A stretch of 64,000 nt of DNA from Cerrena zonata. Its lineage: Eukaryota; Basidiomycota; Agaricomycetes; Polyporales; Cerrenaceae. A model generated the notes under the pieces. That model searched no databases. It had not been told where the DNA came from and saw nothing but the letters and a program-made list of their open reading frames with translations. The translations under genes and the position numbers were made by a program. The stretch is from the NCBI GenBank assembly GCA_038087015.1, contig JASBNA010000046.1:186001-250000 (forward strand), in the 5' to 3' direction. Shown here piece after piece: positions 48,682 through 61,545 of this stretch (within the stretch, counting starts at the first letter, position 1; the number at the start of each line of letters is the position of its first letter).

Positions 48682-51060
48682 TCAAGGCGAGTTCTCCAGA
48701 CCCAAGACAGTATTGAAGAATTTAAGTTCCTTCTCGAGAACGGTCTGCACTGTGGAAGTCTTCCTCCAGCCATGACCTTCGCCATCGAACAATACGAGCT
48801 CCGTGTTCTGTCCACCCTTCTGAACAGTATCCACCATCTCTATCATTTGGTCTGCGGGAATGATGGTGTCAGCTTTGCCTTGCAAGAACTAGAGGGACAA
48901 ATCAGTCAATCCTAAATCGATCACGAAAGCGAAAGAAAAGGGGGGACCCACCAGCATAGGCATCTTGATCTTGTCGACGTGGTACAGAGGAGACCGCTCC
49001 TTCCAGACCTCGGGGATTTCCTGGAATGTACCACCCATGAGTCGGTCACAGAGGTAGTATTCGAATTTATGGAGGATATCGTCTAGTTTCTTCATCTCAG
49101 AAATACCATATTGAGGAGAACCTGCAGCGAAGGCGGTGGGGAGTGATGTTGCGATTTGAAGTACGGCGTAACCACCAGCGGAGCCTCCATGGACAACAGC
49201 GCGGTTTTTGTCAGCAAGACCGAGCTTGTCGAGTTCAATAACAGACTCGTAAGCATCACGAATATCAAGGTCTCCCCATCCACCATGAAGGGATTGCCTG
49301 AAGAATAGAGTCAATACCAAAATAATCACAAAGCTGATAGAAAACGAACATGTAAGCACGTCCAAAGCCACTTGATCCTCCATAATTCACATCGATACTG
49401 AAAACATCCATCAGAACTCAAGTTTATTATGAGCGGGAAAGATACGTACTGCGCCCAACCCCGGGATGTCCAGAACTGCTTAGTCCAATCCAAAGCCGCA
49501 GGTTCCATATAGAAAGGCCCACCATGAATCAAAACGACGATTGGTGGCTTCTCGCCTGGCAACCCGCCATCGTAATCTGGGTTCTTGGGTCCATAGTAAG
49601 TAACATGGCAAAGGCGATTGTCGGGTTGGAGTCTGAGGGCATGGTATTGAGGAAGAGAGATGTGAGTCGCAGGAAGTCTGGGGTGCGGCTCTGGTGGTGG
49701 TGACAACGATTTGAGTACTGGATTCCAGAAGCGTCAGAGGTGAGCTCAATTAGTTCCTCGTTAGCACCTGCAGGTGAACCCAAGGCGACAACTCTGCCGT
49801 TACCGTCTCCGTGCATGTATTGAATGTGCGCATACGGAGTCGGAACTTCAGTGATTGACCTTTCTTTCAAGTCGGCGATGTATAGCTTCGAGATCGCGTG
49901 CTTGAACGAGAGGAATGCAACCTTGTTATCGTTCAAAGCACCAGATCCGTGTCGACTCATCCACCACTGAGGGAAACCGAATTCCTCTTCAAGAGGTGTT
50001 GGAAGAATGGGCTCGGCTTTTCCACCAGCGAGGTTACTCCCGTCGAAAGTGAATTTCCAAGGGTTGAGGAAGCCACTAATGTCGCACACAAAGTGCAGGC
50101 TGCCGTCGGATGTCCAACTTGGGTCTTGTGCAACGACCTGTTCGTGCTTTCCGGCGACGTGAACAGCGGTTCCCAGTTCGATTTTAGTTCCACTTCGAGT
50201 GACTGATACAGGAGCAACATAGATGTCGGAACTTTGCCAAGGTAGGTCAGGGAAGTTCCTAGTAGAAATTGGAGCATCTAAGAATAACTATCTCTTGGAT
50301 ATGGAGTAAAACATACCATTGTTGCCAGGACAAGTATTTTCCGTCTGGGCTGAATCTGGCACATAGGAAGAAATCGGCCTTGGTAACGAGTTTTGTCACA
50401 GTTGAGGTGTTAGCATCGATAAGTGCCAGATATGTAAGAACGCGAGCAGGGTGTGGGTCGGTGTGATCCTCGACAGTAGCCACGACCAGATTGGGTTGGT
50501 TTGGATGAACAGCAAAGTCGGCAAATCGTTGGGCAGGGCTCACTACATCGTACCCCACAAAGTCAAATCAAGTTCGATGGATCGTATTAGGATTCAAATT
50601 ATACGAACCTGGAGTGATAGGCACTGGGGTTCCACCCTTGACTGTTTTATACACACGGTCATCGGCGAAATGGGAGAAGTAGATGATGTCGCCAAACACT
50701 ACGGCGGCTGCACCACCATATTCGTGTACTTTGGTACGTGCATCCCACTCGCCGCTGAAGACATCTTTACGATCAGATGCGTCAACGATGGCTGAGCGAC
50801 CATCTATATTGTGGCATTAGTATAAGCTCATATATATCAAGCGATCGTACTGACTTTCTTCAGGGCGCTTCTGAGCGAAGTAAACCTTGGAGGTAACAGG
50901 GTCAAGGAAGATGTCTTCTACACCAGCAGAGAAACTCTGATTAACGATAATGAGATAATGGCCAAACCCGGGAAAGCGAGGATCTTACCTGAGCGGCAAC
51001 AGTGTCTGCCCCAATAGGCGACTTCCAGTTTCCATAGGGAGCAGTACGTCCTGAGGCCAT
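48682..51060 (-). CDS. S9-family serine peptidase (prolyl oligopeptidase / acylaminoacyl-peptidase type)
   Basis: An alpha/beta-hydrolase peptidase with an N-terminal beta-propeller, probably cytosolic, cutting short peptides. The start is MASGRTAPYGNWKSPIGADT (51060); no signal peptide. Propeller blocks: KVHEYGGAAAVVFGDIIYFS (about 50700), SPAQRFADFAVHPNQPNLVV (50530), ARFSPDGKYLSWQQW (50350), SDGSLHFVCDISGFLNPWKF (50080). The hydrolase domain begins with PPIVVLIHGGPFYM (49540). Catalytic Ser lies in VVHGGSAGGYAVLQ (about 49180), the Asp in QGKADTIIPADQM (48860) and the His in FDGEGHGWRK (48780). The usual NYGGSSGFGR precedes the nucleophile block (49370). About nine exons; length is normal for the family. 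It is tail-to-tail with the SSP gene at 48032. Confidence 0.88.
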
Positions 51061-51964
51061 AGTAAGCAAAAGAGAAAGTAGCTTCTAGTGACGTCTTGGA
51101 CTACGACGTTCTTAAGTGCATATTCACTTATGGTCATGAGGTGACATGGGAAGGAGAGGACCTTTCCATCATCTGATGGTCATCAGATCCCTTGAGGTAC
51201 GCCATGCCTGGAAATTGCGCCCGTTGAGAGCCGTTGAGCAGTCCGAACTGTCCATTCCATTGGGGGTCTAACAGCTTCAGGAAAGGCACCAAATCCACTG
51301 ACATAAGTTGATCGTCGGCAATCTACTCACTAGTCTTTCCTGAACCTAAACATTGTTCCCACTTCCCATGGTATTAGTCTCGAAGATCAGATCAGATTGC
51401 CTCCGAGAATGAAAAAGGCGAAGGTACAGTACGCCTGCCCTGTGAGGTGTCTTGGCCGAATGACCGCAAGGGTTCAATTCTCATGCTTTATAAATATTGA
51501 TGGGAGCCGGGATATATATGGAGTGGGGTGCAGCCCATTGGCTGAATTGTAGAAACCCAGCCTGTGAAGTATGTCTGGACAAGTGTAAGAGTTTATGCAT
51601 TGTTTAGGAATTGAGGGCTGTTAGGAAGACTGCTTGCCTGCGCACAGCAATTCTTCAATACATCCGACCTATATTTCTGTTCACGAGTGGCTCTAGTATC
51701 AGATCATTGGCAACACCAGTGCTTCTGAATCGAATGGAAGCATATGAAGCCGATAGCAGATATAAGTGGAATGTCCTTCCGGAAAACCCCATTATTATCG
51801 GAATAGTCTAATAGACGTATGCCGCGATCACCCTCCGAGAAAATATCGATTTAAATTGACCCGGATCATCGATCATCGACCAGTGGTTTGCACACAATGT
51901 AACGTAGTGAAGTCCTGTTCATGCTGAGATTGTATCGGTACCAGTAACATCCCAATTAGAATAA
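51061..51964. other. Intergenic, no gene seen
   Basis: The promoter side of the S9 peptidase and the 3' side of the first DUF6533 gene. Short frames only. Confidence 0.45.
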
Positions 51965-53678
51965 TTACTCACTGTGTGTCGAGAAGGTTTCAAGTTCATA
52001 CCCATCCTGTAAGCCAAACTCGAAGGGGTCTTTACTGTAATAAGCCGTCTCCTCCGTCTGAAGAGAATCGTCGTGATCCACATGTAGGAAGGAATCGAGG
52101 GGGGCACCAGCATTCCCCACAAGGGTGTCACTAAATCGAAGTGTTGTAACCTCGCTTTGTGAAATTTCAGTACCCCCTTCAGATATATAGATATTCCGAA
52201 GGTCCAGAAGGAAGTGGCATATCAAAATGGCAGAGATACTGGAAGTCATAAGTTATTCGTGCTGGTGCTGAGGCATGTAGAGTATGTACTCACGCCTGAT
52301 TCACGTAAATAAACTCGGTACCTGCGATCCCGAAGGTATTCTTTAAAGCGTAAGTTTGAAAGTTCAAAGGTCTAGGGCAAGACGTAACTCACCGATACGG
52401 CAATTTTTAGCACATCAAGCAATATGGTAACCGCATTCAGGATGGAAAGAGCACTGTGAGGATTGATCCGTGAGGAGGCATATTCATATCGCGAGTAGAG
52501 ACTCAGCAGGTCTGACTTACACAAACTGCAAAGCTCCTACAATCATCGACATCATAACACGCTAACTACATGTTAGCAATGGGACTCACCATTGTGAAGT
52601 AATAATGTAGAAAGCTTGGCCGACATGCCAACTTCTCGACTTTCCTTCACGATACCAACTGTACGTCTCCACGTGAAGATGAGTACTAGTAAATCCGAGC
52701 TAAACGCAATTGACCGACTGAGGATCGGAACTGAAACCGCGATTCATTGAGTGTCCGCACAGAAGAGTACGAAGTACATACATCTGGAACTATATTAGCA
52801 AGCATTGATATAGTAAGGGGTAGGACCTACCCTCTCCAGAACCGTTTTGTGTTGATTGCATTACACCCTTTGAACGGACCGTCTGTTATTATTGAAAATT
52901 CCAACGGATTGCTGAAATTGTACTGTTTGAGATATCAGCAAGTAAAACCATACGCGTCGTGCAGGTGACTCACAAGATTTATTATGGGAATAAACATACT
53001 CGTGGCAAAGACTAGCGCAAAAGGAACCCATTTTTGCCCACAGATAGCCCATATTCGTATGCATGAGAAAGCTGATGGTAGTCAAAATGAGCAATGCCCT
53101 TCGAGGAAAGCCTGCCCGAAATTGCGACATACCTGCTACCATGAAAAGACTCGATAGATCCATCATGTAAGTAAAAACCTGCACAAATTTGCAACTAAGA
53201 ACAATTTCAGATCAAGTTCAATATAATTCTTGTGAATATACCTCTATAGCGACCGCATATGTCGTGTTAGTAAGAGAGACAATTTCGTAAATTGGTTGAG
53301 CTCACTGCTAGTGATACCGGATTTTCTACGAACGCACTGATATTCTGTAGGATCATATTGAGCAGCGTGCAGTAGCGGATGCCAGCATAGATGACTGTCA
53401 CAGCACTCCATTTTCGTTTCCAGATACATTTCACTTCTCGATCAAACATCACGATGCAGTCATACGCAAGGAGTGCTAGTAAGCAAAAGGATCAAATAGA
53501 CATAAATGCGACGAGTTCAGTAGAAACGTACCCATAGCTGCCACCGCGAAACGTGACGTAATTTGTCCATTCGTTCTGTAGGATGAAGAAAAGTCAATGA
53601 ATCGCGGCAATGGAAATGAAGTGTATGTCCGTACAGGGTCTCTAGAAGCTCCTCTTGAGATAAACCAAAATCTGACAT
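51965..53678 (-). CDS. DUF6533 multi-pass membrane protein, copy 1
   Basis: The start is MSDFGLSQEELLETL (53678), which splices in phase 2 to LTNGQITSRFAVAAM and on to LLAYDCIVMFDREVKCIWKR (near 53430). That (L/V)xYDxxxxxxREVxxIWKR(K/Q)W block is the DUF6533 signature, found in large Agaricomycete families of about seven-TM proteins of unknown function. Hydrophobic segments follow in short exons (53000-53180, 52600-52860, 52200-52460). The last exon reads FLLDLRNIYIS, then RFSDTLVGNAGAPLDSF and a C-terminal YYSKDPFEFGL, stop at 51965. The soluble tail would be about 80 residues. It is tandem with the next copy upstream, in the same orientation. Internal exons were not all fixed. Confidence 0.75.
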
Positions 53679-54186
53679 GACGGAGAGGCGATATCTGTAC
53701 TTAATTTGTTCCTAGTCAGAAGTCGATGTAAGTACGAAAGATGACATACCGATGGTCCCAGTCAGTATAACATTGAACGAGAGGAGAAAGCTTCGGATGT
53801 GGCGGTCATAAATTTCAATGCGAGTTGCACATAGATAAGACAACCCTGCCGGTGTGCGGTAAGCCGCAAGAGACTATTACGTATCAGGTTACGCGTCGAT
53901 AATTCCGATAATTCCGGAGTAAAGAATGCGGCATGCATTGATCCTAATGTTTTTAGTGTTGTTTATACACAAGGTGTGAGCGACAGTTAGGTTCTATTTG
54001 TCAAAATCCCAAGGTATGTGATATCGAAAGGCTTCTTCTCAAAAGTTGCATGTGAATCAGCTCACTTACCCGACCACCTAGAGGACACAACTCTGAGTCG
54101 GCCAGGTTGGTAATAGTTTTCTTTAGCCCACTGTACACGAGTCCTAAAGCTGAAACGTATATATAAATAGCAAGAGAAGAGAGTAC
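53679..54186. other. Spacer between DUF6533 copies
   Basis: About 500 nt holding the promoter of copy 1 and the 3' end of copy 2. No gene seen. Confidence 0.45.
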
Positions 54187-55942
54187 CTAGCTGGCCTGGG
54201 CGTCAGATATAGCAAGGTTCGTAGTATCGCGCCTCAACAGCCCATATTCAAAGGGGTCGTTAGCATAACGTATAGCACCACTATCTATGCTGCTTCCATC
54301 TTCGCTATCGTCAGAGAAAGTATCCAGGGGTGCCCCTGCATTCCCAACAAAGGAGTGAGCAAACCGAATCGTGGTCGCTTGTCCATGCGAAGCGGTGTCA
54401 ATGTCCATCGTCGTTTCGGAGACATAAATGTTTCGGAGGTCGATAAGAAAGCGACATATCAGGATCGCAGATACTCTGAGGAGCGACCGTAGGCTTAGTG
54501 CACTAGATAGATGAAACATTACTTGATTACTACTCACGCTTCGTTGATATAAATGAATTCCGACCCAGGCTCTGTTACCTGTATAGGGTATATGGTAAAT
54601 GAATTATTTGTAAGTGGCCACAGGTCCGAGACTTACCGATGTTGCTATCTCTAATACATCCAGAATAATGGTGATGGCATTTAATATAGAAAGTCCACTA
54701 GAATCCAACATTGTAAGGGCTGTCATGTGAGTTTGCAAAGAAATATGTCATACATGAATTGTAATGCACCTGGATGTCACCGTTGGTATATGCTGAAGAG
54801 GCGGTAAATATTAAACGGAAAGGACGTACCATTCTTTAATAATATAGTGGACAGGCTCGTGTTAATATGAGCTCGTTGGCCCTCTTTGACAATCGAGGCG
54901 GTTTTCCACCATGTCAAGAGGACGACCAAGAGATCAGACGCGAATGCAATAGATCGAGTGAGGATGGGAACTGCAAAACATGTTACGCCATCAGAGAAAA
55001 GCAGTCAGTTATCCGACTTACAACTAGAAGATATTATAAATGACAGCTCTCGATTGAGATGGTTTTCAAACACTTACTATCGCCATCGATGTTGAGTGTT
55101 TACTTCATTGCAACCTTTGTTAGGACCCGTATGTTCTATTGAGAACTTCGCAGGATTGCTAAAGTTGTACTGCTCATCTACGTCGTAAGTGATAATGTAA
55201 ACGGCGTTAGAGCCTACTTACAATATTGATAACAGGACCGAACATGCTCAGCGCAAATACAGCGATGAATGGGAGCCATCGCTTCCCACATATCGCCCAT
55301 ACCCGAAGACAAGAGAACACTACCACGGTTGTCAGTCTAATTGCAATACAGCTGATGGGGGGTAGAACGTACCTGCTATCATAGTGATGCTCATGATATC
55401 CATAACGTAAGTCAGCGCAACCAACACCTTACAGCTATATAATGTCAGGGGGGATGTGTCAGTCCATAGCGTGGAATGCTTCAGGCAGAGCGGCGAACAC
55501 ACGTCTAAAAATCGATGTTTGCATGAGTGTCCGACATTGGTGTTGAAACAACGAGTACAAAATACTGACCGTGATGTTAGGTGGAGAAGCCATGAAACCT
55601 AGTACACATTGCAGAGTCATATTCAATAAAGTACAGTACCGTATTGCGGCATAGACAAAGGTTACTGCACTCCATTGTCGCTTCCAGATACATGTCACCT
55701 CCCGATGGAAGGTGATAAATAAGTCATATGCAAGGAGACCTATACATTGTACACTGGTATAAATGACAACGCCAATGGATTCGAACAGCAAAACCACTCA
55801 CTGGTAGCAGCCAAGCCAAACTTAGCGATCGTTTGGTTTGAGGAACTACAAACGCAACGCAGGTAAGTCACTGTAACACATGCGAATAAGATACGTACAC
55901 AACTTGCGCCAGCTCATCTAACTTTTGTTCGATATTTGCCAT
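54187..55942 (-). CDS. DUF6533 multi-pass membrane protein, copy 2
   Basis: Exon 1 reads MANIEQKLDELAQVV (55942), then SSNQTIAKFGLAAT and LLAYDLFITFHREVTCIWKR (about 55700) followed by QWSAVTFVYAAIRYCTLLNM. This is the same signature and exon order as copy 1, with clear protein similarity, so the two are tandem paralogs. Further hydrophobic exons run to about 54480. The last exon has LIDLRNIYVS, then RFAHSFVGNAGAPLDTF and IRYANDPFEYGLL before the stop at 54187. Function is unknown; seven-helix topology is inferred from the family. No broken frame was noticed, but the middle exons were not all resolved. Confidence 0.75.
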
Positions 55943-56684
55943 TGTCTGGAGTTCGCCCCTGTTGACACAGGATATCGTAGACAAACATGCAACGAAGATA
56001 GAACAGCTGGAAGGTCCATGTATATTCAGGCAAATGGGCGTTACAATGCTACCCGACTTGCACTAATAGTCGCACTAGCTCCTGCGAGTACAGCCTGGCA
56101 ATGATGTGACAAAGAGCGGGAACCTATGCCGTTGTTCCTAACTGTTAGCAGAATCATTTTGAATTACGAAGTTTTCGAATTCGATTGTATACAGACCAGG
56201 AGTTGGATTCTGTTGGAAGGGGTCAGAGTCATGACCCTCGTGCCGAGTGACACAAAAACGTAGATGATCTCGGATCAATGTTTTATGATCCGCTACTCCA
56301 GACCACCTCTCGTTCGAACATCTTTGCTCATGACCATCGTAATTATCTTTATTCCTCTTAGTCGGAGCTCTGTTTTGTTTACCAGGTTGAACCCTTTCCT
56401 AGCCCCAACAGAAAATCCACTCCGCCTCTATGTGCACGACGTCTTCATATGATCCATAGAAAAACAATCAACAACGAAATATACTTCAATTGATGGCATT
56501 TCTCAGCTCGAAGTTTGACAGCACGGAGTCGGGAAAAATGATACTGATGGGGATACGTTCCAAAAGTTATAGTGCATTTTGAATATACGCAACGAGGAAC
56601 ATGGCTGGACCAGTGCGTGGTGAGCAATCGTGAGGAGATAAAACTTGCAACGTAAGTCTGTTAGTTCTTCCTGTCATCCCAACC
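55943..56684. other. Divergent spacer between DUF6533 copies 2 and 3
   Basis: It carries the promoters of copy 2 (-) and copy 3 (+). No gene seen. Confidence 0.45.
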
Positions 56685-58433
56685 ATGTCCACAGACTCGG
56701 AATATGCCCAAGCCGCGTACGTGATCTCAAGACTTTGAATTATGGGAAGCTAAAGAGGGCTCGCAGTCAAAATGTCAACATTGCAGGCTCTTGCATTTTT
56801 GCCGCAACGAGTATGTTTCCTCTGGATGATGAAGTGGTCGGACATCTGACCTCTCGGCAGCTGTAGTGTTGTATGATATACTGTTGACTTTTTCGCGAGA
56901 GGTTAGCTACATATGGAAGCGGCAATGGAACCTCGTCACCGTCATTTTTGTCGTGTGTCGATATGGGACCTTGTTGGACCTAGCACTCCGGGTCATAGGA
57001 GGCTTTTATGTACCAGATTCCGTTTGGGTAAGTGCCCTCGACATATTTGTGAATGTGAATAGAGTACTCACCGGATTGTCGTAGAGGTGAATATAGGAAT
57101 GGCTTATTTGTACCTGATTCATCTGACTGGGACATTAGATGCAAGGCTGCTGCCTACACCGGCTACATCATCGATGTATTAGTCTTGTTTTCAATCGCCG
57201 GTGAGATGTTCGGGAAAAACTCATTCAATCTGAGTAAGGCTTGACGTGTATCCCAGCTTTCGCATGTTTGCGGGTGTGGGCCATATGTGGCCAGAAATGG
57301 CTTCCTCTTGTACCGGTGTTTCTTCTAAGTATATATCCACCATGCTATAACATCGTGAGTCGATATTATATTATGACCAAAAAAAGATGCTGACCATGGT
57401 ATCAGTACAATTATAGTACTCCTTCAGAATTTATAATCATCCCGGACGGTGTCTTCAGTGGATGCAACGTCATAGCCTTGCGGGAGGGGTATAAATAGTG
57501 CGTCGTTTACTCTTATGCTCGTTTCCATTAACTAACCTTTAGTAGTTGTAGGTTCATCTCTGATATTATCTACGTACCTTTCACTTACTGCGGTGTCTAT
57601 AGCGGGAGTTATCACACGATGTATCGCTTCCGGTGCTGACGCCTTGGTTCTGGGCTTAACGTGGTACAAGACGATCGACGTGGTTAAGGAGAGTCGACGC
57701 TTGCACATCAAAACAGGGCTTTCCACGCTACTTATCCGAAATGGTGAGCTCCTTCTCAATTTATCTCCACGATTAAGCTTAACTTAGTTGAATAGGGTCC
57801 TTACAGTTCCTGTGAGTTTGTGGCATATGACTGATAAATTGTCACTTACCATCGCGACAGTATACTCCTGCTCCTTAACGCTACTAATGTCGCCCTCAAT
57901 GTCCTGAACATCGCTGCTGTGACAAGTGCGAGTTCATTCTTCTTCTACATCAACCTCTCGTATGTTCAATTACCTCGTTCTTGACGTGGTGCTCAATGGT
58001 GTCTTGCAGTGTATCCTCTATGCTTGTCTCACGATTCCTCCTTGATTTACGATCAGTATACCTGTCTGGTCAAGGGCACGACTCTTTAAACTCAACTTCG
58101 ACTATACGTTTCTCGGATAGTATCATAGGCAACATAGGTGCGCCGCTGGATACATCGGTTGCCTTTAACGCGGGAGATGAGCACGAAATCCGAGAAAATC
58201 GAATCAGATACTCGAATGACCCATTTTCCATGATGCTGGAGCTCGAGTCTATGCAGGAATCGGATGAATCGACAACGTACGTTGCCTGCCTTTATATGCA
58301 GGATAATCCGGATTTATCTTTTGATATACATAGATCTGAAACACCGGCGGGAACCAATGTTCCTCCTTCTCGTTCTGACAGCGAACATCAAGACCACATG
58401 CGGAATAATGAGAACGTATGTATTGATCCTTAG
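56685..58433 (+). CDS. DUF6533 multi-pass membrane protein, copy 3
   Basis: Exon 1 MSTDSEYAQAA ends at a GTACGT donor. After an AG at about 56767 the frame reads QNVNIAGSCIFAAT, and after a third splice VVLYDILLTFSREVSYIWKR (near 56890). Later hydrophobic exons: CKAAAYTGYIIDVLVLFSIA (57140), FACLRVWAICGQKWLPLVPV (57260), STYLSLTAVSIAGVITRC (57560-57615) and LNATNVALNVLNIAAVTSAS (57870-57930). The tail has FLLDLRSVYLS, RFSDSIIGNIGAPLDTS and IRYSNDPF, then a longer, more acidic end than the other copies (stop at 58433). It is more divergent from copies 1 and 2 than they are from each other and lies in the opposite orientation. Confidence 0.7.
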
Positions 58434-59116
58434 TGAGCCTTTCGGCTTTGTACGGCTATCGTGTTCAAAAAGGTTTGACATTCATACTGCTCTTTTGCTG
58501 AGGCTCATGGCACATATATCTTGCAGGATTAGCATAATAACCAATAATCTATCGACGTACTTGAATGTTGAACCCTGACGACCAATATCATCATATTCAG
58601 ATTTCTAAAATACCTCACGACCTCGAGAGGGACGTTAACATCGTGAGATTAACATTCTTCATATGTGAACCAATCCTCTCTTAAGTACTACGGCTCTCGG
58701 GCCCGGGCGTACTGTAAGGTAGCCTCAACGGAAGTATTCCAATTTCACAGAGGTACCAGTGTCTAAACTCACGTCCGATTCTGACGGACTTGCCTCAATA
58801 GTTAGTCTTAGTGGACGGCAGAGACTGTCGTAAGTCCGGCATCATTAGGTTTGGCCACGGCATCTCGCCTAAAGCAGAAAGCAGAAAGCCTTGGCAGGCT
58901 ATCTTCGGTTTTCGATATGAAATACCCTTGTTCAAGGCAAGTCTAGCAGCTCGCTTGAGCCACCTTCGTCACTTACTCAGTCTTCTTCATACAGAACGTA
59001 AGTCGAATAACGTGTTCTGCAATAGTTTCGGGGCCTAGTTACAGCACGTTGACCGTGGACGATCCAAATTATAAAATGCGAGTGTAAACGATCGCTCACC
59101 CCAGTGACTGACTACC
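58434..59116. other. Intergenic, no gene seen
   Basis: Promoter region of the first P450; the frame at 58811-59038 shows no family resemblance. Confidence 0.45.
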
Positions 59117-61545
59117 ATGAACATTGTCCTTGAAATCTACAACGAGCCCGGTTTTTCGCGTACTGTTATCGTCGGTGCTATTGCTTTAACAGTATGGGGA
59201 CTTTTGCGACGTCTCACTCGTAAATCAAGCCTAGACAACATTCCCGGCCCTCCTTCATCCTCATTTATTGCAGGTATTGTCCGTTTACTCCTTCCGCGAA
59301 CAACATGTAACTTAACTGAATGCACTTTCAGGCAACCTACAACAGTTTTTTGACAAGCACGAAAGCTGGAGCTTCCAAGAGGAAGTAAACAAGAAATATG
59401 AAAGCGTCGTAAAGCTTACAGGCTTCTTTGGAGTACGTTCACAATATGCAATAGTCACTTATTGCGCTAACGATGACATCACAGAGTCCTGTCCTATACG
59501 TTTTGGACCCAAAGGCACTTCATCAGATTGTAGTGAAAGAACAGGACATGTGCGATGTTTCCGAGTTTCAACTTGAGTATGTCAATCCAGAATATGTCGC
59601 TGGGGATTCTGACTTCAAGTTGCGTAGTACCATCCAGTTAAGTTTTGGACCTGGATTATTAGGTGTCAAAGGTATTAATCTCTTGTAGCTCTCTTCGTCA
59701 TATATACTAAGAGACTTTTGACTTTATTACTATTAGGCGAACAACATCGCAAACAACGCAAGATGCTCAACCCTATATTCTCTGCAGCCCATATGAGGAA
59801 TATGACACCATTGTTTTATTCAATCGCTCGTGATGTATGTTACTTTATCATCCTCCATTGAGACTCCCTCACTTAGTGATATACTAGCTACGCAACGGTA
59901 TAATCAAACAGGTCAAAGAATCGCCTGGGACAGATATTGACATTCTCACCTGGTTCAGCCGAACTGCCTTGGAGTTAATAGGCCAAGGTGGATTAGGCTA
60001 TTCTCTGGATTCATTGAGTAGTCATGCAGCTACTCCTTATGGTATGGCGATGAAGGGTTTCGTGTAAGTCTTTGTGTCCTATTCAACGTATTCTATCTAT
60101 CCTAATCATTCGTCATTAGTCCAGCATTAGACCCATTCGCGGCTGCTCAGTTTGTTTTGCCTTACATACGGAGCTTAGGAACTCGACGCTTCAGAGGCTG
60201 GCTTTTCAGCCTACTACCTTCACCCAGTGCAAAGAGGTTCAAGGACATTGTTGATACCATGGACACGGAATCTCGCAATATTTACACGACAAAAAAGTCT
60301 GCGTTGGAAGCTGGCGATGATAGCGTTGTGCAACAAGTAGGAGAGGGGAAAGACATCATGAGCGTCCTATGTAAGTGCGGAATGAATTTGTGAGCGTACT
60401 TAGGCTTTGACGTCCTATCACTGTGTAGTGAGGGAAAACATGAAGGCTTTAGAGTCAGATAGGCTTCCTGAAGTTGAGGTTTTAGGGCAGATGTCGTACG
60501 TATCTCTTTGTATATCCTGACCACTAACACTGACACCACTTTTCCTGCTTCTGTGCTTTACATTCGTTTTATCACATAGGCTACTCCTTTTTGCAGCAAC
60601 TGATACAACAACAACTGCATTAACGACAATCATTCAGATGTTAGCGAAGCATCAAGATATTCAAACCAAACTAAGAGAGGAACTCTTAGAAGTACATCAA
60701 AACTATGGTGAAGAACTCCCGTATGATGAGTTGTCGGCATTGCCCCTCCTTGATGCGGTCGTTCGCGAAACGCTTCGTGTGTAAGTTTACTGTCTGACTT
60801 CTCTCCTGATAACCGCTAACGTCTAGATCAGATTTCCTCCTTTGGGTACCCTCATTAGACAGTAAGTCCGGAAAGTTAATGATCCGAAACAGGAACACCG
60901 GTCTAACAATTGCATAGAGCAAGAAAGGACATTCTCTTACCATTATCCAAGCCCATCACCGGCCGAGATGGTTCGCAAATCGAACAAGTTGTAGTTCCAA
61001 GTGGAGCGATGGTTATAGTCGGTATCCGAGGCTCGAACTTAAGCAAGGAAACTTGGGGAGACGACGCCGAGGAGTGGAAACCCGAACGGTGGCTTTCTCC
61101 CTTACCACAGGCTATCAAAGATGCCCGCATACCTGGTGTTTACTCAAACATGTAAGGAGAAACGTTATCTCTACCTACCAGACGCATGTTAATGTTAATC
61201 TAAACCCTCTTCTCCAGGATGACATTTAATGGTGGAGGGCGCTCGTGCATGTAAGCTTTTTTGCTATGTAATGCAGGCTTACATCTCATTATTTTCTTAA
61301 AGTGGGTTCAAATTTTCGCAGTTGGAAATGAGTAAGTCTGTTCGCTCATATCATCATCCACAATCTTACAAATAAGTTTCCTAGAGGTCATTCTATCTGT
61401 ACTATTGTGCAGTTTCAGGTTCTCCACCTCTCCTACCGAGAAGAACGTTATATGGAATCACGGAGTCGTTCGTTATCCAACCATCGGAATTTCGGATATG
61501 CCCCAATTTCCTGTTTTGGTTGAGACAATCAACGAAGGATTATAA
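59117..61545 (+). CDS. Cytochrome P450 monooxygenase, copy 1
   Basis: An ER-anchored haem monooxygenase. The N-terminal anchor (SRTVIVGAIALTVWGLLRRL) is followed by the proline hinge IPGPPSS. Later blocks: SFGPGLLGVK and GEQHRKQRKMLNPIFSAAHM (C-helix, 59740-59810), ALELIGQGGLGYSLDS (59970), the I-helix LLFAATDTTTTALTTI (60590; the usual Gly is Ala), ETLR (ExxR, 60770), EEWKPERWLSPL (61070), and the haem-binding FNGGGRSCIGFKF split by an intron at about 61251-61300. The C-terminus is WNHGVVRYPTIGISD (61470), stop at 61545. About 13 exons. All catalytic motifs are present, so it is probably active. It belongs to a basidiomycete-expanded microsomal P450 group; I cannot give the CYP number or substrate. 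It is followed in tandem by a second P450. Confidence 0.88.

Noticed and set aside
51440..51490. tRNA-like T-arm sequence (GGGTTCAATTCTC)
   Set aside because: No matching acceptor stem, D-arm or anticodon arm at the right spacing.
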